NCBI RefSeq assembly: GCF_905147045.1
Contig: NC_065898.1
Span: 3,100,001 to 3,164,000, forward strand
Reading direction: 5' to 3'
Length of the DNA: 64,000 nucleotides
Origin: Nymphalis io
Lineage: Eukaryota; Arthropoda; Insecta; Lepidoptera; Nymphalidae
In this document: positions 1-11,290 of the stretch, in pieces
How the letters are laid out: every line of letters starts with the position of its first letter
Position numbering within the stretch: position 1 is the first letter of the stretch
Made by a program: the position numbers and the translations under genes
The notes under the pieces: model-generated
Database searches by the model: none
Seen by the model: only the letters and a program-made list of their open reading frames with translations
Told to the model about the DNA's origin: nothing

Positions 1-618
1 ATGCAAAGCAAAATCGCCATGCTGGGGATTGACGTTCGCTGCGACCTTAGTCCAAGGGATTACATCGAGGCTGTTATAAAAACAGCTTCACGGAAACTCG
101 GACTTCTGAACAAGGTGCGGCGCTTTTTCACGCCTCAACAACTGTGCCTGCTGTACAAAACACAGTTACGGTCTTGCGTGGAATATTGCTCGCACCTTTG
201 GGATGGCTCCGCTAAGTACCTACTTGAGGCCTTGGACCGGTTGCAGCGACGTGCCGTACGCATTATTGGCGACGTAAAGGTCACAAACACCCTTGAACCT
301 TTACAATTGCGTCGTGAGATAGCAGCACTGAGCGCTTTCTATCGACTGTATCACGGCGAGTGCTCTGAGGAATTATTCTCTCTAATCCCTGCTTCCCCCT
401 TCCTTCTTAAGTCCACGCGAGCTGGTTCTCGATGTCACCGCCTAACTGTGACATCAATTCCATCGCGTACAAAGAAATTTGGCAACTCCTTTCTTTGTCG
501 CACTTCCAAAAAATGGAATTCCTTACCAGCTCACGTGTTCCCCTCCTCTTACAACCCGGGTTCCTTCAAACGAGGCGTGAAGAGGCATCTTGCGGGCCGG
601 CAAGGCGAAGGCGGCTAG
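1..618 (+). CDS. LINE ORF2 reverse transcriptase C-terminal region (partial)
   Basis: The frame is open from the first base of the window to TAG at 616-618 (205 codons), so the N-terminus, endonuclease and catalytic RT motifs lie off the left edge. The visible part is the region downstream of the RT palm. It contains the segments LLYKTQLRSCVEYCSHLWDG and LDRLQRRAVRIIGD and ends in a basic tail (FKRGVKRHLAGRQ). This arrangement is typical of CR1/Jockey-type LINE ORF2 C-termini in insects. No stop or frameshift is visible, so this copy may be young. The internal ATG at position 1 is almost certainly not the true start. It is a transposon protein, not a host gene. Confidence 0.85.
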   Translation: MQSKIAMLGIDVRCDLSPRDYIEAVIKTASRKLGLLNKVRRFFTPQQLCLLYKTQLRSCVEYCSHLWDGSAKYLLEALDRLQRRAVRIIGDVKVTNTLEPLQLRREIAALSAFYRLYHGECSEELFSLIPASPFLLKSTRAGSRCHRLTVTSIPSRTKKFGNSFLCRTSKKWNSLPAHVFPSSYNPGSFKRGVKRHLAGRQGEGG

Positions 619-738
619 TGCAGAACGTTTTTCCCGTCTGTACTGGCCGTCGTCCCGTTTGGACTCTACTACCACTTACCATCAGGTGGAGTAGAGTCAT
701 TTGCCCTCCCGGCGAATATAAAAAAAAAAAAAAAAAAA
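1..738 (+). mobile_element. 3' end of a CR1/Jockey-like LINE
   Basis: The window opens inside a non-LTR retrotransposon. It contains the end of ORF2 (stop TAG at 616-618), a 3' UTR of about 100 bp and an A-run at roughly 720-738. The UTR contains the 19-nt block accacttaccatcaggtgg, which recurs in family A elements throughout the window. A second, nearly identical 3' end lies on the opposite strand at 1461-1663. Assignment to the CR1/Jockey group rests on the look of the protein end and is not verified. Confidence 0.85.
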
Positions 739-1241
739 CACATATAATTTGTAACACAATACAGTCAGGAGAACACTAACAAACATATAAAGTCAATCAT
801 GGTAACCAGAACAGAAGCAATATTCGGAATCGCATTTAACATAAATTTACATAGACTAGAACATATTATTTTAGGGCGACCCAAATATATCACTAGAGGA
901 GGGTAACGCAAGTAAAAAATCACTGGCCGCTGCGACGATCATGGACGGCGCGTACGCGCAAGGCATCGGTACACCTTAACAACGCCGTCCACTCGGGTTT
1001 GTGTCGTAATTAATATTAATTATTTTAAATTTTTTTAAGCTGAAGAAAATAAAGTTCCTTTGAATATACCGCCTACATCCAACACAAACTTAGAAGATCC
1101 TTTTTTGTTAAAAGCATTCGTTCTCCAGTTCCTTATTTGTATATGAATGATCAAGCTTTCAAATCAAAGTATTTTTACATTTATAAAAATTCGTATATAG
1201 GATATGATTTTTTATCGTGATAAACACAGATTTTAATTTAT
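739..1241. other. No gene; GC-rich patch of unknown origin
   Basis: AT-rich DNA between two LINE-related repeats. A GC-rich stretch at about 925-1000 (rich in CG and containing ggcgcgtacgcgc) stands out from its surroundings and may be a fragment of another repeat. No reading frame of note. Confidence 0.5.
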
Positions 1242-1438
1242 CATGAACTAGTTTTCGCCCGCCGCTTCACAAGCGTGTTAGTAGGGTGAGGAGCGGGTGT
1301 TAAATATAAATAAGTAAGCAGTGTACTTCCTTAGGGTTAAAGCTTGCTTCATATTAAATTTCATCAAAATCTTTTCAGTGGTATAGCTGTGAAAGTGTAA
1401 CAGGCAGAGTTACTTTCGCGTTTACAATATTAGTATAG
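1242..1438 (+). mobile_element. Family C interspersed repeat fragment
   Basis: Old dispersed repeat. It starts with a 'gcccgccgcttc' segment and ends with 'tttcatcaaaatc...cagagttactttcgcgtttacaatattagtatagat'-type wording. Related, diverged copies lie at 26738-26927 and 53330-53460. The same ending is common in lepidopteran genomes, but I cannot assign a named family. Confidence 0.6.
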
Positions 1439-1460
1439 ATTGAGTCATGTTTTAAATATG

Positions 1461-1663
1461 TTTTTTTTTTTTTTTATATTCGCCGGGAGGGCAAATGACT
1501 CTACTCCACCTGATGGTAAGTGGTAGTAGAGTCCAAACGCGACGACGGCCAGTACAGACGGGAAAAACGTTCTGCACTAGCCGCCTTCGCCTTGCCGGCC
1601 CGCAAGATGCCTCTTCACGCTTCGTTTGAAGGAACCCGGGTTGTAAGAGGAGGGAAACACGTG
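1461..1663 (-). mobile_element. 5'-truncated copy of the LINE at 1-738
   Basis: A run of 15 T (1461-1475) followed by the reverse complement of the LINE 3' UTR and the last codons of ORF2. Homology ends at about 1663 (cacgtg). Only a few substitutions separate it from the copy at 1-738, so both derive from a recently active family. The two poly(A) ends face each other about 720 bp apart. Confidence 0.9.
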
Positions 1664-4137
1664 TACGCCCGAATCAATTAGTAACTTTTATTTCGTCCTG
1701 TAGTGACTATCGAACACATTATTAAGTGTTAGTTCGCATTCGAACTGCCTTTACAACTAAGCTAATCGAAAATAGCAGCAATTTTAATCATTGCCAGTTA
1801 GAATTTAAATGCTGATGAATTTACGGCAAAATGGACATAATGCTTAATTTCCGTTACAAATGAACAGACCCCGTGTAAAATATCGTAACTCGGGCCCGAT
1901 ATGAATTGTTACCCTGAGAAACATTCGTATTCAACGATGGTACTGCTACTAAAGACAGTATTATCTTGCTTTAACCCAACGCTTTCACGAACAGTGAAAC
2001 TTCTGTTAAGCTGAAGTCTGAGCCGAGCTGATTATGCTAATTCCAAAAAGGGATCCAAGACCGCTTGTTCGACAAAGTTGAGAAGTGAATGAAATGTTTT
2101 TATTCAATTTAAGAAATCGTCAGTGTTATAGTTGAACTAATTTGTCATTAAAGTACTAGTAGATAAGCGATATACTCGGGGCCGGTAAAAACTACTTTGA
2201 TTTTGATGTTTTTTTTAAATGCTGGTAATTTAAATCCTTTACAATTAATTGAGGCTCTTCAGTTTTTAATTATAAACCTTAAACATTAAATACTAAAATG
2301 TGAAACCGAATCAAAATCATTTGACCTGTCTCGTTCTTAATAGAATGATCAATACTGTTATTTTGTAAAATTATTATAATTAAGTTTTTTAAATTTATTA
2401 CCAATCATTAGGTACATATATATTATTACAAAAAGTATTCTAAAGTAAATGATAGAATTTATAAACTAAGTAATTACTTTAAACAACATAATACAAATTA
2501 ATTTAACTATAATTACGTTAAAGACAGGCAGCTAGATGGTATACGAGTATTACTGTAAGATCGATGATATTACATAAGTATGAGAATGAATTTGTTAAGA
2601 CTTTTAAAGGTGTATACTTAAATAGTAAATATTGCTATGTATATCGTAGAAGAGTCAAAAATAATCAAGGGAACTTTATTCGGAATAAAACAAAATAGGT
2701 CAATGAACTTTAAGGCTATTGAAGTAAGCGGTCCTTAATTAAAAAGCTCAGCCAACATATTCCATTATACCATAAATATTTCAATAAATAATATAACTTT
2801 TGGTTTTCAATAGGCTTTCAAAAACAGATTTATAATTTATTCATCGATTAATTTAAAAGGTGCTTTATATATAATTTTTGTTACGAAGCTATAATAATAT
2901 ATTCAAACCTACTTTCGCTCAATTATTATTAAACTTTGTTTTCTTTCGTACTTATATATATTATATATAAAAATGTCTAGTTTCTAGCTTAATGTACTAC
3001 ACTACACTATTATATAAAAAATAATTTAATCAGTTACACAACAAGATTACATTCAATATAATTACTATTTTAACCTCGTTTCTTTTTTTATTTCTTAACT
3101 TAAAAACATACTATTATTTTTGTGAAATCGAATATCCTTATTGTAATGATCGCCTTTATTATAGCAGTGGGTATTGCTGATCATAAGCCTTCGTTCGATA
3201 ACTTTCAACTTAAAAGCTTCTTCTTTTGTTTTTAATGGAGTGATTGTAATTGGAGTGAGATAATCACTACAAGTTACTGTTTCTGAACGTCGATAAATGC
3301 TTCGATGGTCTAGTTAAGATCTTGAGTACTTGTGATCATTACGAGACAAACGTTAGGCGATCCTAATAACTCAGGAGAAACAGACTCACAACAGGCAGTA
3401 TCCGAATAGTTTAATAAAAATTTATAACAAAAAAAAGTTTTTATTACTTTTTTGAAGTTTTAATTGAACGAAAATATCATTTTTCACAATTTCACTATTC
3501 TCATTCGTGATGATTTTTTTCCTTAATCCTACATACGCTTGAAACACTCCAGTGGAGAGTTGTATAAGTCTACTTTGCCTTTTATACACCCATTCACAGA
3601 ACTTTTAATTAACTCTCCACTTTCGTATTTCATTTGAATATCTTTTGCAATGGGTATATTATGTATGCAACATTCATTCCGTTTAATTTCGTTGGGCTTT
3701 TTTTGGCCCGCACTAACTAACTTTGATAAAGTTGGAGGGAGTTGAATACTTCACGAATACAAATGTTGCGGAAAAGGTATTCGTTTTCCACAGGATTTTC
3801 GGTTAACACTCAAATAATCTTATATCTAATAGGTGACCAGTCTTCATGACGAGCCTATGTATGCGACATATATTATAGGGTAGTGTGCGCAATAACAAAT
3901 GCTGGGTCATTTCCCACACTCTCAAAGTCCGATGTGGCAGCAATTCAATGCGACCGAAGCGAGATCAAGTCAATGACTTTAACTGTATTTTACTGTGCTT
4001 CGAGTAATAGAAACAGTGTTCTTAAATACTGTTTTTTAATTGAAATAAACGCAGTATTTTTATTGGCTCTATCCAGGATTCGATCACTGGACCTCAAGAT
4101 CTGCTGCCGTACGTTAAGGCAAATTTTATATGTAGCA
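1664..4137. other. AT-rich DNA without recognisable gene
   Basis: No coding region supported. An 11-bp inverted repeat (agtggagagtt at 3551-3561 and its complement at 3611-3621) is visible but not diagnostic. The open frame at 3883-4257 has no recognisable similarity and runs into the GC-rich insertion. Confidence 0.5.
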
Positions 4138-4827
4138 TGGCAAGCTCTTTTTTTTTTTTCGAGGTCCTGCTTTTTAAGGCATTTACGCCTCCCGCCCGGA
4201 CTCGACGGACGGGTATGTGGGACTCACGGGGCAGAAGGCCACCGTCCTACCCACTAAAACCTCCTCGTTTCCGTCTCACAGCATGGTGGCGGGGTTACGG
4301 GAACGCGTTAGCACACCACCAACCCCGCCTGCGGCCGTCGCTTTGGGTGAGCGACCCACCGGTTGTTTTTTATTGAGGTTTTCTCCTCTTGGCCCGGCCG
4401 GTGAAGGCAAGGCCCTCGGTCCCACCACAGGCTGACGCCTGGATGGTGAAATAAGTTTGAGAAGGCGGTGAACGAAGTCTGTCCACCCAGCATCGACACC
4501 GAAACTGGGCGAACCCGCCTCTCCCTCCTCCTTCTACTCCTCCTCCTGTCTCCGGCAGCCCGAAAGGACCCCGGAGACCAACTCCTCCTCTCTCTCTTTC
4601 CGCGGGCCCATAAGGACCCCGGAGTCCTCCTCTTTTCCACGAAGCCACTCGCTAGTCCACTCTGCGCAACAGAGAAGTACCAGGAGCGGCTCGTGACACT
4701 TCCGCCGCGTCAGTCTCGGCCGCGATCGACAAGCAATCCGGAAAAAAAACATCGGATTGCTGGTCGACCCCGTTGCCCAGGGTGCACCACGTGGAGGTGA
4801 CTGACATGCACCCCGGCGTGGCAAGCT
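4138..4827 (-). mobile_element. R1-like LINE 3' end, 5'-truncated, with TSD
   Basis: GC-rich block inserted in AT-rich DNA. A 9-bp direct repeat tggcaagct flanks it (4138-4146 and 4819-4827), and a 12-T run at 4148-4159 is the poly(A) tail of a minus-strand element. Read on the minus strand, its 3' portion ends in a proline/arginine-coding-like, CCCGTCCG-rich stretch before 'ccttaaaaagcaggacctcg' and poly(A), as in lepidopteran R1-clade LINE tails. Several open frames inside it are by-products of the GC-rich composition. The TSD makes the retroposed insertion secure; the R1 assignment is an inference. Confidence 0.85.
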
Positions 4828-6920
4828 TATTAGTTAATATAATATACACTTTTCGCCACAATTCACGGAATGTAAACTGTATCATGTAAACCAATCGTAG
4901 AAGTGGACTATCTGTTCACGAATTAATTCATTCATTCATTCAAATCTGTTCAACTGGTAAGTTGTGATAGAGTTACTAACATCCAATCGCCTTTGTAATA
5001 TTAGTGGGACTTGCACAATGAAACCGATCCCTAGAGTACTTGATATATTAAATTGATGAAATATATATTTAACTATCAAAACCCGGTCTACGTTGTCCAG
5101 TTTGTATTTATGCTTATTGTCATAGTGATCGGTTGAATGGCATACAAGTAGATATTGCATTGTCATCTTGTTGCAACTTAAAATAAAATAGATGGTATAA
5201 AAACTTTATCGATGAAAAACTTTAAAGATAATTAATCTCAAATATATATCAAAATCCATTGTCATATGAATTGGCGTATCAATAGAGGTATTAGATAAAT
5301 CCATCTTATGTTGTAATTCAAACGTAATTAACCAGGAGATGGCTGCCCATTTTTTACATTCAGCCAAAGTATGCAATTACTCTCGTCTAAATATTGTTAG
5401 TCTTAAACGATGAATGTGCCACAGTCTCGCTGACATATATATACACTTCTATATCTTAACTAGACCTAGAATAATGAATAGGATATTTAATTTTTACGAA
5501 CTTTCTACCGTTCAAATAATTTTTGCTCGAGTTCAAATATGAAATCTAAATACTCTCCAGTTTTCATTCTGACTGTTCTAATTTCATTTCGCGGTAGTTC
5601 GGTCGGTACTATTTACCGTTCTTAGTTATTTGATAGCACTTTAGCTCATGAGAGCCCCAATGTCGGTTTTGGGGCTCGAGTTTGTTGATTCAGCTTTTGA
5701 ATGTGTCTCATTTGGTTTCTTGTTTACTATGAAATAAAACAAAACTGTTCGTATACATTTTCTGTAGTGAAACGTTTACTTATTTTTATATAAATAATTC
5801 TGAATTATACGTGTGTTTGTCATTAACGATTATGATGATTTTTTTTTTGTGATGATTGAGTTTTAGTCCCGTCAGGTAGCGCTACGATCAGATTCCATGT
5901 TGTTTTTTGTTTAAATAAAAAAAAAACCTATTTTACCGGCATGAATTGGGATAGGTAGGGTTCATTATAATTTATAGATGATGAGCTACTGTTATAAAGA
6001 TGAAAATATATCCATATATGTAATATATTGCAAAAGATCGGAAAAAAATATGTAATTAATTTTAGGAATTTAAGAAATTAATTATCACAAAACAAAACTA
6101 CTATAATATTATTGTTTTTCTATTGATCGGTCGGTTCGTGTTAGCTCCTTAGGCTTGGTGTTTTAAAATGGCTTACAAATTCTATATTTGAGTATATTAA
6201 AATTTTGTTCAAACCAACACGTACTGTAATTGTGTTTGTATCATATTTTCTCCATCTTTCTGTTGCTCTAATCATGATCTTACGAACATTTTCCTTATTA
6301 GTATACTTTTAATAGCCTGTTGTTAACAAGTAATCAACCCTCGATATATATATTTCATTTAATTTAGATTAAAGAAATAATATTAGTAAAATTGATAAGA
6401 GGTAGAATTTAGTGTGTTTTTGTTGTATTTAAGGAATTTTTAAAATCAAGAATAAAATCTTCAAACTGTCCCACCGCTGGGCAGAGGTTGTCTTCTACTA
6501 TTAAGATAACAAGTATGATGGTTGATAAATACGCATATGAATATCTTTCGATTCTGTAGTCAGTAGCTGTCCAATGATAGTTAGTCAGGACGTTATAAAC
6601 ATAGGTTTTTTATTATCATACTATTTAATAAAATTAATTTCATGCTGTCATGTTTCTTAATTATTTTATAAAGCTAATACGTGATCAAGCTACTATTTAA
6701 AAATAATGTCTCATAAGCTGACAAATTTATTTCTTCCGTTTAATTCAATAGTTCGAATAAGAAAGATATCTTACGCTTTCCCATTTTATTTTCTTCCAGC
6801 ATAGTTCCGTGCTATTGAATTTCTTTTATCGTTAAAATAAGATAGTGAAGATCATGACGTAATTGCATCGGCATCATATTTAGAATATATTTTATACAAT
6901 TTTTTTTTTAAATTAATTTT
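4828..6920. other. AT-rich DNA without recognisable gene
   Basis: No coding region or clear element. A short piece at about 6468-6495 resembles the 'cccactgctgggc' end of SINE B, too short to claim. Confidence 0.45.
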
Positions 6921-6969
6921 GGCAAAAGCTTACAGCCAAGTGGGTTACACTTGGCTGTAAGCTTTTGCC
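6921..6969. repeat. Perfect 22-bp hairpin, 5-nt loop
   Basis: Arms at 6921-6942 and 6948-6969 are exact reverse complements, separated by ggtta. The arms are less AT-rich than the surroundings and are not part of any element I recognise. Confidence 0.9.
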
Positions 6970-8180
6970 TTAAAGAGGCCATCGCCGCCCTGTCACTTCA
7001 AGGTCTTAAAACCACATCCTTATTGGTTCTGAATGGTTTTTAAATATATCGATATATTAAGCACATACTTCTAGTAAAATAACAATAAGCGATTTATTTA
7101 TGCATTTATTAATATAAGATTTTGTATCTGTTGTTTTTTTTAAATTTATCTTGTCTTGACTTTAAATGTCTCTTAGTTTTGTTACATCTTTTTAATGTAT
7201 TATTGAAATTAATTGAAAAAGAAATCTACTGGCTTTATTTTCATATTTTGTTACACCTTATTACTCGTATAGTACTCGTAGTCGTGTATAGTAGTATGCA
7301 AGTTAAAACGAAAGGAAGACTGTTTCTACAAGTACTCTGCTTGACACTTTAAACGAAAATAAAATTATTCAGTTTAAAACGAAACCAGAAGAAGTAATCC
7401 TCGATGAACATTCTCATTAGTGGTTTACATAAAGGCAAAACTTCTAACATCCGTACTAAAGCCGAAACTAAAAGGATTAAGTATATAAAAATAACTAGTT
7501 TTTGTAACAACGGTAATGCTAGAGCATTATCAAGGGGAGGGGCAGTGGCTTGCTTTGTAGAAGGTTAATTCTCTGTATTTTTTAATACTCTGTACACCAT
7601 TTTGATGAAACATATCGAAGGCGAAGATGTGACACACGCATATTATAGTAATCTTCCGGTCCGAAATTATGTTTATATAGCATGACTATTCTTAAGCTTT
7701 TGTTCTTTTTGTTCTTTTTTACGTGTATTTGTCTTTTTTTCGTTGTGAGCGTGCAATGAAGTTATTTATTATTATTATTAACCTTGACCAAAAATAAAGT
7801 TTGTTTTTTTTTAATGCTGATGTTTTAAAATAATACTCTTCGGTAAGGTAGAAATTATTACAGCTAAGATAAGGTACGGAACAAAAGGCTTATTAACACT
7901 AAAACAGCTATGATCCTCTGTGGCCTCGTAAAGATTCGTAGCACTTAGGCCAAGCGTCGTAGCGAACGATCGTTAACAACCTATCTACGTCTTATTCTTT
8001 GTTCATCGGGTACAGCTTTATTTGACGATTTTTATGACATTTTATTTTCGATTATGATTATTACAACAATTTCAATATTTTTGACATTTCAATTTTTTTT
8101 ATTAGGTACTTTAGAAACGCATTTGGCTCAAATTTTCTATTTAGATAATGTTTTCCTTTTTATGTTTATCTATGGGGGTG
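6970..8180. other. AT-rich DNA without recognisable gene
   Basis: Short ATT microsatellite at about 7766-7780. The small open frame at 7122-7352 is low-complexity and hydrophobic with no recognisable features. Confidence 0.45.
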
Positions 8181-8290
8181 TCTATTCTGAAAAAACGCTT
8201 TTTCTAAAAATAAAATAAAAATAACCAAGTGAAGCTTGGTCGCACAGCACCATATTATTAAAAAAAAAAAAAAAAAATATTCTATTCTGA
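8181..8290 (+). mobile_element. Very short poly(A)-tailed retroposed insert
   Basis: A 10-bp direct repeat tctattctga (8181-8190 and 8281-8290) brackets a 90-bp insert that ends in 18 A (8260-8277). This has the structure of a severely 5'-truncated retroposed copy. The source family is not recognised; the insert contains accaagtgaagcttggt just before the tail region. Confidence 0.75.
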
Positions 8291-8812
8291 CAAATACATA
8301 CATTTTCGTGGTGGGTTATTGTTATATACTATTATGTCCATAAAACAGATGTATTGTGATATATATTACATTCCATTACATTAATTTAATTTACTATTTA
8401 CTGATTACAGTTCCCAATTTATTGATTTAAAATAAAATAAAATTGGTTTACGTCGTATAAACTGAAAATAAATAGTTCGTGAAAAACAATTTTGTTTAAT
8501 TTGTCCGCCGCTGTTGTTTCTTTTGTAATAAATTTTCGTAAGACTTATTTTTTGATTTGAATACATTTTTTTTTCGTAACGACGTTTTTCGTGAATGTCG
8601 AAACACAATTTAACATTACTATAAACGTAAAAGTGACCCCCATAACGGGGCGTTATGGAGATTTTATGCCTCTAGCCGCCCCAACGACATCAAATATCAA
8701 CTTAATTATTGTAACATTCCGCTTACGGAAGGACGAGGACCAAATAACAGTCGTAATAAAGATATTTCTGTAAAATATCTTGCAATTATGTAACGCTATC
8801 GCTAACGGCTTT

Positions 8813-9017
8813 GTGCAAGTCTGGGTTGGTTGCAGCAATATTCAGTGTTGTATTCCAGTTGGAGTGAGAGCTAGCCAGTGTAACTTCAAGCACAAGGGAC
8901 ACAACGTCTTAGTTCCCAAGTTTGGTAGCACATTGGCGATGTAAGAAGTTAACATCTTATACGATGCCAATATCTGTTCACCACTTACAATCGGGTAGCC
9001 TAATTGCTAAAAAAAAA
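8813..9017 (+). mobile_element. Family A element, old copy
   Basis: Diverged, retaining the 'gcacaagggacacaacgtcttagttcccaa' and 'gcgatgtaag' type blocks and a short A-run at the 3' end (about 9009-9017). Family A is a roughly 290-bp poly(A)-tailed element; a well preserved copy is at 37309-37606. Confidence 0.8.
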
Positions 9018-9426
9018 GATTAAGTTTAAGAATGGCCGTTTTCACGACTGTGCTTTTTTAAACTGAAAAAACAAAAATGTTTGTGTTCCGTAAGCTTCTC
9101 GGCCAATAAACACGTATTAGCAATTGAGTTTTTTACAAAGTTGCAACTTTTATTACCCATTAAAAAATTTCTTTCGCAGCGACGAAAGTTTTTGTTATCT
9201 TGTATCGACCGAATTAAACTTTTATAACGAGTTTCTTGCGACTTAATTTAATTTAGAAAAAACGTTTCATTTATACTACAAACATTCATTAGCTTTATTC
9301 TCCATAGACTTATTTAGTATTGATCTTTTATGGTTCCGTTATATTCTTATTATTAATTACGATTCTCGTTAATAATAAATGGTTAATTAAAAAGTTAAAA
9401 GCTACATAGAAAATAAATTTATCTTT

Positions 9427-9705
9427 GAATATAAGAGCCGAGAACGCCCATGGAAACATGAATCCCAACCAGAGATTGCGGGCTCCTACCCAGGTTTCAA
9501 GTTTCATTTACTTAATTTGTGTTTATAATGCAAATTAATTTGTGTTTATAATCTCATGCTCGGCGGTAAAGGAAATCATCGTAGGGAAACCTGCACGTGT
9601 CCAATGAGATTTTGCTACAATTGTATCCACCCACCCACATTGTAACAGCGCGAGGGAATAAGTTCTAAAACTTCTTAAAAGAAGACGAGGCCTTTGGCAA
9701 GCATT
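9427..9705 (+). mobile_element. SINE B, old copy
   Basis: Degraded tRNA-derived SINE. The head (agccgag...) and the 'cttaatttgtgtttataat' middle are visible; a short internal piece around the latter is duplicated (about 9509-9555). The tail portion is very diverged. Confidence 0.75.
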
Positions 9706-11139
9706 GCGACCTTTAGAGGCTGTTACTTTACTATTAGACTATCATTAGAATGAAAACAACATCAAAATATATTCATATATAACATTCCTACAAAATATGT
9801 TTTTCTTTATGGAAAGATTTTGTTTATAAAATTTAATAATATACTCAAAGAATACTGTGAATGATACTACAAGTGCATTGCATATCAAAAACGACACAAT
9901 ATTGCAGTTAAATGATTGGCAAATTATTTTTTGGAGCGATATGTACTTTGACTTTAAATATGTAAACGAAGAGTACGCTGTAGAAGGATACTCCATTATC
10001 TATCTAAATAAATGGAATTAACTTAAAAAAAACAGCTGTATAATACCATAGTATTGATATAAGAAATTCAATATCTTTATGTATTGCTGGGCATTATTTT
10101 AGCACTACATTATATCAACAGATGGCGCTGTAAGTCATTAGTTCCACTCAACCGCTCAGTAACGTATTAAGTTTATTTATTCAATGTGTTGCCAATAGGC
10201 TAATGTGTTGTAAATAAGGCCTTGTAATTTACTTCTCGTAAAATAGTTGAATGACTAGTGGCGACAGTTGCAGACTGACGTCATAAACCGATATTATAAG
10301 TACCATTGTAAACCTTTTTGGTCTCTCGTTCATTTTACTCGACTGCTGTCAAATGGAAATAAAAAGAAATTGTAACCGATATTCACTTTTTTATTTCACA
10401 TTCAAACAGTGTATAATTCTTCTGTACGTGTGTATGTACTCGTCCTAAATGGTTGGACCGATTTTAATGATTTACTATCGTGTATGTTCTCTCAATGGTT
10501 TATACTGATCTCATTTTTTTAACAAGTTGGGACGAGCTAATGTTTCGGTCGCCGTATTTTGCTTGACTGCGCTTCATTTTTTAAAAATAAATTTAATTAA
10601 ACGGAAACGACTGTTCAAGATAAAGTTATTATAATAAAGTTGTTAATAATAGTGTAGCTATAATTAAATAAAAATAAAAAAATTATCTCGGTATTTTGTC
10701 TGTGCACTACATTTAAATAACAAACCGAAATTCTAAAATTAAAAAAGGAGCAACTAAACACTTCCAAATTTAAAAAGTTCTATGAATGAATTGATTAATT
10801 CACTTTTACCTCATTTAACGTAGCAAGATAATTATAATTCTGTACACATAAATATGACACCCTCTCTGGCGTTTAACGACGAGGAATGAGGAAATTAAAT
10901 CATTGTCGGAGATTGTATCGAAATGTACATATTATGAAACGCCGCTCGATGAAACACATTTGTAATTAATTTTCGAATGACTAAATGAGTTTACATTATT
11001 TTAAATTTGTGTTCATTTGGATATCGTTGATGTTAAATAATGGACAGATTCTCGCCATCTAGAATATAAGTAACCAACTTTAAAAGCGTAAATGTCATAC
11101 AATTTATTCGCTCGATGACTATGTAGACTGGTTTTATTG
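9706..11139. other. No gene; possible old repeat at 10405-10600
   Basis: AT-rich. The segment at 10405-10600 has a 'tgtatgtactcgtcctaaatg..ttggaccgatttt' wording seen in widespread insect interspersed repeats; identity unverified. Confidence 0.4.
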
Positions 11140-11290
11140 TAAATAGGTAGGCAGATTGGCTAATGGATCACCTGATGGTAAGTGGTCACAAACGCCCAAT
11201 TACGCTGAAACTATAAGACAACCATCCTAAAATTGCCAATGCGCCACCAATCATGGGAACTGCATTTTTAAATTACGAATACCAATACAA
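11140..11290 (-). mobile_element. Family A element, partial
   Basis: Reverse-oriented 3' half containing cacctgatggtaagtggtca and a 'ccaatgcgccaccaa' block; no poly(A) run left. Confidence 0.8.

Noticed and set aside
4308..4824. Several overlapping long open frames on both strands
   Set aside because: They reflect the high GC content of the R1-like LINE end; none shows a recognisable domain.
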